The position numbers and the translations under genes were made by a program. A DNA stretch of 64,000 bases, from the NCBI RefSeq assembly GCF_003063645.1, contig NZ_NESJ01000007.1, positions 62,001 to 126,000 on the forward strand. Reading direction: 5' to 3'. The DNA is from Limnohabitans sp. 2KL-51. Its GTDB lineage: Bacteria; Pseudomonadota; Gammaproteobacteria; Burkholderiales; Burkholderiaceae_C. This document shows positions 60,166 to 64,000 of this stretch, in pieces. The notes beneath the pieces were generated by a model that did no database searches, had not been told where the DNA came from, and worked only from the letters and a program-made list of their open reading frames with translations. Position 1 is the stretch's first letter; each line of letters begins with the position of its first letter.

Positions 60166-60927
60166 ATGACCGATAAAGCAGACAAAGCCGACACCAGCCT
60201 CGCCCGGATGCTGAGCGTGCTCGACCTGTTTTCCGACCAGCGCTTGCATTGGAGCGCCGAGGACATCAGCGAAACGCTGGGGGTTTCACTGCCCACCAGT
60301 TACCGCTATCTCAAGACCCTCAGCGATGCGGGCCTGCTGCGGCGCGGCAGCGATGCCCAGTTCACGCTGGGGTCCCGCATCGTGGTGCTGGACCACTTCA
60401 TCCGCCAGGCCGACCCGGTGCTGCAGTGTGGCGTGCCGTTCATGAAAGAACTGGTGGCGCAGACCGGTTTTGACTGTGTGGTCTCCAGCTTGCACGGCGA
60501 CCAGTTGCTGGACACCCACCGCGAGTTCGGCACCATGCCTGCCAATTTGAGTTATGGCCGTGGGCGCCCGCGCCCGCTGTTTCAAGGCGGCGCACCCAAA
60601 GTGATACTGGCAGGGCTTCCTACACCACAACTGCACAAACTGCTGGACACCCACAGCATGGCGGTGGCTGCAGCCGGGCTGCCCACCGATTGGCCCAGCT
60701 TTCGGCGTTACTACAGCCAGATCCGCAAGGACGGTTTTTATTTCTCCAACGGCGAACTCGAAACCACTTTGGCTGCAATCGCGGTGCCCTTACAGCAGAC
60801 CGACGGCACCGTGATCGGCGCACTCTCTCTGGTGACCACTGTGCAACGCATGGCGGTGATCGACCAGACCAAACTCACCCCCCTCATCCAGCGCGCCGCA
60901 CGCGAAATTTCTGCGCGGCTGCACTGA
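60166..60927 (+). CDS. IclR family transcriptional regulator
   Basis: 253 residues. The N-terminal winged helix-turn-helix (A-R-M-L-S-V-L-D-L-F, S-E-T-L-G-V-S-L-P-T-S-Y-R-Y-L-K-T-L, about 9-55) is followed by the ligand-binding GAF-like domain. MhpR and PobR-like activators of aromatic catabolism belong to this family, so it likely controls the VOC/MhpA operon and possibly the divergent one. It is 12 bases after the hydroxylase. Confidence 0.88.
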   Translation: MTDKADKADTSLARMLSVLDLFSDQRLHWSAEDISETLGVSLPTSYRYLKTLSDAGLLRRGSDAQFTLGSRIVVLDHFIRQADPVLQCGVPFMKELVAQTGFDCVVSSLHGDQLLDTHREFGTMPANLSYGRGRPRPLFQGGAPKVILAGLPTPQLHKLLDTHSMAVAAAGLPTDWPSFRRYYSQIRKDGFYFSNGELETTLAAIAVPLQQTDGTVIGALSLVTTVQRMAVIDQTKLTPLIQRAAREISARLH

Positions 60928-60961
60928 TGCTTATCCTTTCCATTTGACTGAAAGATCCTCC

Positions 60962-61813
60962 ATGAAACTCATCAGCTTTTTGAACCAGGGCGTGCCCTCC
61001 TACGGCGTCGTGAACGGCGACGACGTGCTCGACCTGAGCCCCTTCCTGGGTGCACAAGCGCCCGACCTGAAAACCCTGATCGCCAAAAACCTGTTCGGTG
61101 CAGCCGCCGATGCGGCCAAGGCGCACAAGCCGACGCTCAAGTTCTCGCAACTGCAGCTGCTGCCGGTGATCCCCAACCCGGGTCAGATCTTTTGCATCGG
61201 CCTGAACTACGGCGAACACGTGCTCGAAACCGGCCGTGAAGTGACCGAAGTACCGACGATCTTCATACGCCTGGCCGACTCGCAGGTCGCGCACGGCCAG
61301 GACATCATGCGCCCGCCCGAGTCGCACCGCCTGGACTACGAAGCCGAAATCGCCTTGATCATTGGCAAAGGTGGCCGCCGCATCCAAGAAGAAGACGCCT
61401 GGGATCACATTGCCGGCTACAGCTGCTACAACGACGGCTCGGTGCGCGACTGGCAAATCGCCACCTCGCAGTGGACACCCGGCAAGAACTTCTACAAGAC
61501 CGGTGGCTTTGGTCCCTGGATGGTCACCAGCGACGAGATAGCGCCTGCGCAAGTGATGCGCCTGCAAACCGTGCTCAACGGTCAGGTTTTGCAGGACACC
61601 ACCACCGACAAGATGATCCACAGCATTCCGCGCCAGATCGCCTACATCTCGACCTTCATCCCGCTGTCGCCTGGCGACGTGATCGTGACCGGCACCCCCG
61701 GTGGCGTGGGCAACAAGCGAACCCCGCAAATATTCATGAAGCCTGGTGACGTGTGTGAGATCGTGGTGGACGCGATTGGCACGCTTCGCAACGGCATCCG
61801 CGACGACGCATGA
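60962..61813 (+). CDS. Fumarylacetoacetate hydrolase family protein
   Basis: 283 residues, start M-K-L-I-S-F-L-N. F-C-I-G-L-N-Y near 77, L-D-Y-E-A-E-I-A-L-I-I-G near 122 (metal-binding acid residues) and T-G-T-P-G-G-V-G near 247 are FAH-family marks. Members hydrolyse fumarylacetoacetate, 2-hydroxymuconate derivatives, acylpyruvates, or decarboxylate oxalocrotonate. A ring-cleavage product hydrolase fits the adjacent hydroxylase and VOC genes. It is separated from the next receptor by a 117-base gap. Confidence 0.88.
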   Translation: MKLISFLNQGVPSYGVVNGDDVLDLSPFLGAQAPDLKTLIAKNLFGAAADAAKAHKPTLKFSQLQLLPVIPNPGQIFCIGLNYGEHVLETGREVTEVPTIFIRLADSQVAHGQDIMRPPESHRLDYEAEIALIIGKGGRRIQEEDAWDHIAGYSCYNDGSVRDWQIATSQWTPGKNFYKTGGFGPWMVTSDEIAPAQVMRLQTVLNGQVLQDTTTDKMIHSIPRQIAYISTFIPLSPGDVIVTGTPGGVGNKRTPQIFMKPGDVCEIVVDAIGTLRNGIRDDA

Positions 61814-61930
61814 GCCAAGCAGTCTTTTAGGATCGTCTTTACACCTTTGTAAAACCACGATCATCGCTACCATGACACGTCACTTGTTCTTGTCGCATCA
61901 GACCCACATCCATTTTCTGGAGACCACCCG

Positions 61931-62938
61931 ATGAACAGTTCCACGATTCACCACCCTGTCCGCACCCTTGGTCACACGATTGGCCGTTCATGGGTTTTGG
62001 CCTTGGGCCTGATGGCCGGCTTGGGCATTGCTCACGCGCAAGACACATGGCCCGCGCGGCCCATCAAACTGCTGGTGGGCTTTGCGCCCGGTGGCAGCAG
62101 CGACATGGTGGCCAGACTGATTGCCACACCCTTGGGTGAGCGACTCGGTCAGCCTGTGGTGGTAGAAAACCGCGCGGGAGCGGGTGGCAACATCGCCGCC
62201 GATGCAGTGGCCAAAGCTGCACCGGATGGTTACACGCTGGTGCTGCTGCCCAGTGGTCATTCGAGCAATGCCGCGATGAAAAAGAACCTGCCCTTCGATC
62301 CGGTCAATGACTTCGCTTGGGTCTCCACCGTCACCACCTATCCGCTGACTTTGTCGGTCAAGCCAAACTCGCCCATCACCTCGTTCAATGATTTCATCCA
62401 GCGCGTGAAAAGCGAACCCAACCGCTACACCTACACCTCGGTGGGCGTGGGCACGGCGATGCACTTGGTTGGCGAATGGCTAATGGCCGAAAGCGGCGGT
62501 GTGGCCACACATGTGCCCTTCAAAGGCGGCACGGCGCCGATGATGGAGTTGCTGGCCGGTCGGGTGGACGTGATGATCGACACCATGACCACCACAGCGC
62601 CGCTGTTCAAGGACAACCGTGTACGCGTGCTCGCCACCACCGCGCCAGCAGGTCAGAACGCCCTGCCAGGCGTGCCTTCTGTGGCGGACATTTTTCCGGG
62701 GGTGGTGTTCGATTCTTGGCTGGGCATCGCGGGCACCAAAGGCACACCGCAAGCGGTCGTCGATCGGCTCAACCGTGAACTCCGTGCTGTGCTTGACCAA
62801 CCTGCGGTTAAACAACGCCTCATCGACTGGGGTGGTCGCCCACAGGCCAACACGCCCGTGGAATTTCGCACCCGTGTGGACGGCGAGATCCGCCAACTCA
62901 GCCGGATCGTGGCCGATCGCAAGATCGAGGCACAGTGA
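61931..62938 (+). CDS. Bug-family tripartite tricarboxylate transporter receptor
   Basis: 335 residues with a long signal peptide (hydrophobic part near 20-34, cleavage after A-H-A). The mature part begins W-P-A-R-P-I-K-L-L-V-G-F-A-P-G-G-S-S-D, the canonical Bug opening, followed by G-Q-P-V-V-V-E-N-R-A-G-A-G-G-N. Three different receptors around one small catabolic island suggest uptake of its substrate by tripartite carriers encoded elsewhere. CTGGAG precedes the start. Confidence 0.9.
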   Translation: MNSSTIHHPVRTLGHTIGRSWVLALGLMAGLGIAHAQDTWPARPIKLLVGFAPGGSSDMVARLIATPLGERLGQPVVVENRAGAGGNIAADAVAKAAPDGYTLVLLPSGHSSNAAMKKNLPFDPVNDFAWVSTVTTYPLTLSVKPNSPITSFNDFIQRVKSEPNRYTYTSVGVGTAMHLVGEWLMAESGGVATHVPFKGGTAPMMELLAGRVDVMIDTMTTTAPLFKDNRVRVLATTAPAGQNALPGVPSVADIFPGVVFDSWLGIAGTKGTPQAVVDRLNRELRAVLDQPAVKQRLIDWGGRPQANTPVEFRTRVDGEIRQLSRIVADRKIEAQ

Positions 62939-62970
62939 GCCGCGATCTGGCGATCCTGATGCGAGATTGA

Positions 62971-62997
62971 CCCAGCAGCAGTGCACTGCCTGCTGGG
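62971..62997. terminator. Possible terminator hairpin between convergent genes
   Basis: CCCAGCAG and CTGCTGGG form a perfect 8-bp stem with an 11-base loop, between the stops of the last receptor and the thiolase. No T-run follows on either strand. Confidence 0.35.
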
Positions 62998-63003
62998 CAA
63001 AAC

Positions 63004-64000
63004 TCACACCCGCTCGATGATCAGCGCAATGCCCTGGCCCACGCCAATGCACATGGTGCACAGCGCGTAGCGGCCAGCGGTCTGCTGCAGGCGGTTGATG
63101 GCCGTGGTGGCCAAACGCGCACCCGATGCACCCAGCGGGTGACCCAAGGCAATCGCACCACCCCAGGCGTTCACGCGGGCATCGTCGTCTTTCAGGCCCA
63201 ACATGCGCATCACCGCCAAGCCTTGTGCGGCAAAGGCTTCGTTCAGTTCGATCACGTCCATGTGATCAATCGTCAAGCCGGTCTGCGCCAACACTTTCAG
63301 CGTGGCGGGCGCCGGGCCAATGCCCATCACGCGAGGCGCGACACCTGCAGTAGCCATGCCCACGACGCGGGCCTTGGGCGTCAAACCATTTTTGGCAGCG
63401 GTGGCTTCATCGGCCAGCAGCAAGGCACAAGCGCCATCGTTCACACCCGAAGCGTTGCCTGCGGTCACGGTGCCGTCGGGGCGCACCACGCCTTTGAGCT
63501 TGGCCAGCGCTTCAAGGCTGGTTTCGCGCGGGTGCTCGTCGGTGTCCACAATGATCGCGTCACCTTTTTTCTGGGGGATGCTCACGCCGACAATTTCGCG
63601 CGCCAGGTGACCTGCTTTGATGGCGGCCACAGCGCGCAGCTGGCTGTTGTAGGCCATCAGGTCTTGCGCTTCGCGCTCGATCTTGTAGTCAGTCGCCACG
63701 TTTTCAGCGGTCTCGGGCATCGAATCCACGCCGTACTGGGCTTTCATCAGCTTGTTGACAAAGCGCCAGCCAATGGTCGTGTCGTACACCGCGTTGTTGC
63801 GGCTGAAGGCGGTTTCGGCTTTGGGCATCACGAACGGGGCGCGGCTCATGCTCTCGACACCGCCCGCGATCATCAAACCAGCTTCACCGGCCTTGATGGC
63901 GCGCGCTGCGGTGCCAATGGCGTCCAGGCCCGAGCCGCAAAGGCGGTTGATGGTGGCGCCGGGCACGTCAATCGGCAAACCGGCCAGCAAACTGGCCATG
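63004..64000 (-). CDS. pcaF: 3-oxoadipyl-CoA thiolase-type acetyl-CoA acyltransferase (C-terminal part, runs off right edge)
   Basis: About 332 codons visible; roughly the first 70 residues of a ~400-residue protein lie beyond the window. The nucleophile cysteine is in N-R-L-C-G-S-G-L-D. W-R-F-V-N-K-L-M-K-A-Q-Y-G-V-D-S-M-P-E-T-A-E-N-V-A is the segment typical of PcaF/PaaE. G-G-A-I-A-L-G-H-P-L-G-A-S-G and the second cysteine in M-C-I-G-V-G-Q-G complete the active site. It cleaves 3-oxoadipyl-CoA to succinyl-CoA and acetyl-CoA, the last step of aromatic degradation via beta-ketoadipate or phenylacetate, in line with the aromatic-type island beside it. Confidence 0.88.
   Translation of the reverse strand, partial: MASLLAGLPIDVPGATINRLCGSGLDAIGTAARAIKAGEAGLMIAGGVESMSRAPFVMPKAETAFSRNNAVYDTTIGWRFVNKLMKAQYGVDSMPETAENVATDYKIEREAQDLMAYNSQLRAVAAIKAGHLAREIVGVSIPQKKGDAIIVDTDEHPRETSLEALAKLKGVVRPDGTVTAGNASGVNDGACALLLADEATAAKNGLTPKARVVGMATAGVAPRVMGIGPAPATLKVLAQTGLTIDHMDVIELNEAFAAQGLAVMRMLGLKDDDARVNAWGGAIALGHPLGASGARLATTAINRLQQTAGRYALCTMCIGVGQGIALIIERV

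Noticed and set aside
1..64000. CRISPR arrays, tRNA or rRNA genes, intact insertion sequences
   Set aside because: No spaced direct repeats, cloverleaf-type sequences or transposase genes were seen on reading both strands; short RNAs could still be missed.

Overview
The window looks like a chromosomal segment of a betaproteobacterium of the order Burkholderiales, most likely family Comamonadaceae (Limnohabitans/Rhodoferax/Polaromonas-like). The evidence is the high-GC codon use, the four periplasmic receptors of the Bug type (typical of this group), an acyl-CoA ligase built into a liv-type ABC operon, and many ATGA-coupled catabolic operons. The genus is inference. No rRNA, tRNA, CRISPR array, intact insertion sequence or origin was seen.

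Layout. 1-8.1 kb: edge of a TauE/SafE exporter, a DUF2237 protein, an Rrf2-type regulator, an unknown anchored protein coupled to a photolyase/cryptochrome, a DASH-type cryptochrome, a TRIC channel, an EamA transporter, and a secreted Kazal/DUF4377 protein with a coupled partner. 8.1-20.2 kb: an OsmC-YcaO fusion, then an accessory stretch with two type II toxin-antitoxin pairs around exported msrB-msrA and a type I restriction-modification locus. The order of that locus is hsdM-hsdS-[HTH-nucleotidyltransferase]-[HEPN-like]-hsdR, and it carries several large inverted repeats. Immediately after hsdR lie broken copies of the DASH cryptochrome and EamA genes found intact at 3.9-6.8 kb.

20.2-25 kb: a LysR gene divergent from a TauD-type dioxygenase, Bug receptor, enolase-superfamily enzyme and SDR, which looks like a small uncharacterised catabolic operon. 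25-28.5 kb: a fadBA-like beta-oxidation operon. 28.6-40.2 kb: a lipoprotein S9 peptidase, then an acyl-CoA operon (acyl-CoA dehydrogenase, TetR, SDR, carboxyltransferase, acyl-CoA dehydrogenase, hydratase, biotin carboxylase/BCCP, acyl-CoA dehydrogenase). Its gene order and protein sizes match the acyclic-terpene (citronellol/geraniol) atu cluster; a matching AtuA homologue, split in two genes, lies 12 kb away at 52.5-54.3 kb.

40.3-45.4 kb: mixed membrane and regulatory genes (acyltransferase-3, MFS, zinc-ribbon protein, NhaR-like LysR, TerC). 45.6-52.3 kb: a liv-type branched-chain amide/carboxylate ABC transporter operon containing an AMP-forming acyl-CoA ligase. 54.3-63 kb: two divergent operons. 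One holds two Bug receptors, an NTF2-like protein and a sulfatase without signal peptide; the other holds a VOC protein, an MhpA-like hydroxylase, an IclR regulator, an FAH-family hydrolase and a Bug receptor. Together they could import, desulfate, hydroxylate and ring-cleave an aromatic compound. The right edge cuts a 3-oxoadipyl-CoA-type thiolase, which would fit the end of such a pathway.
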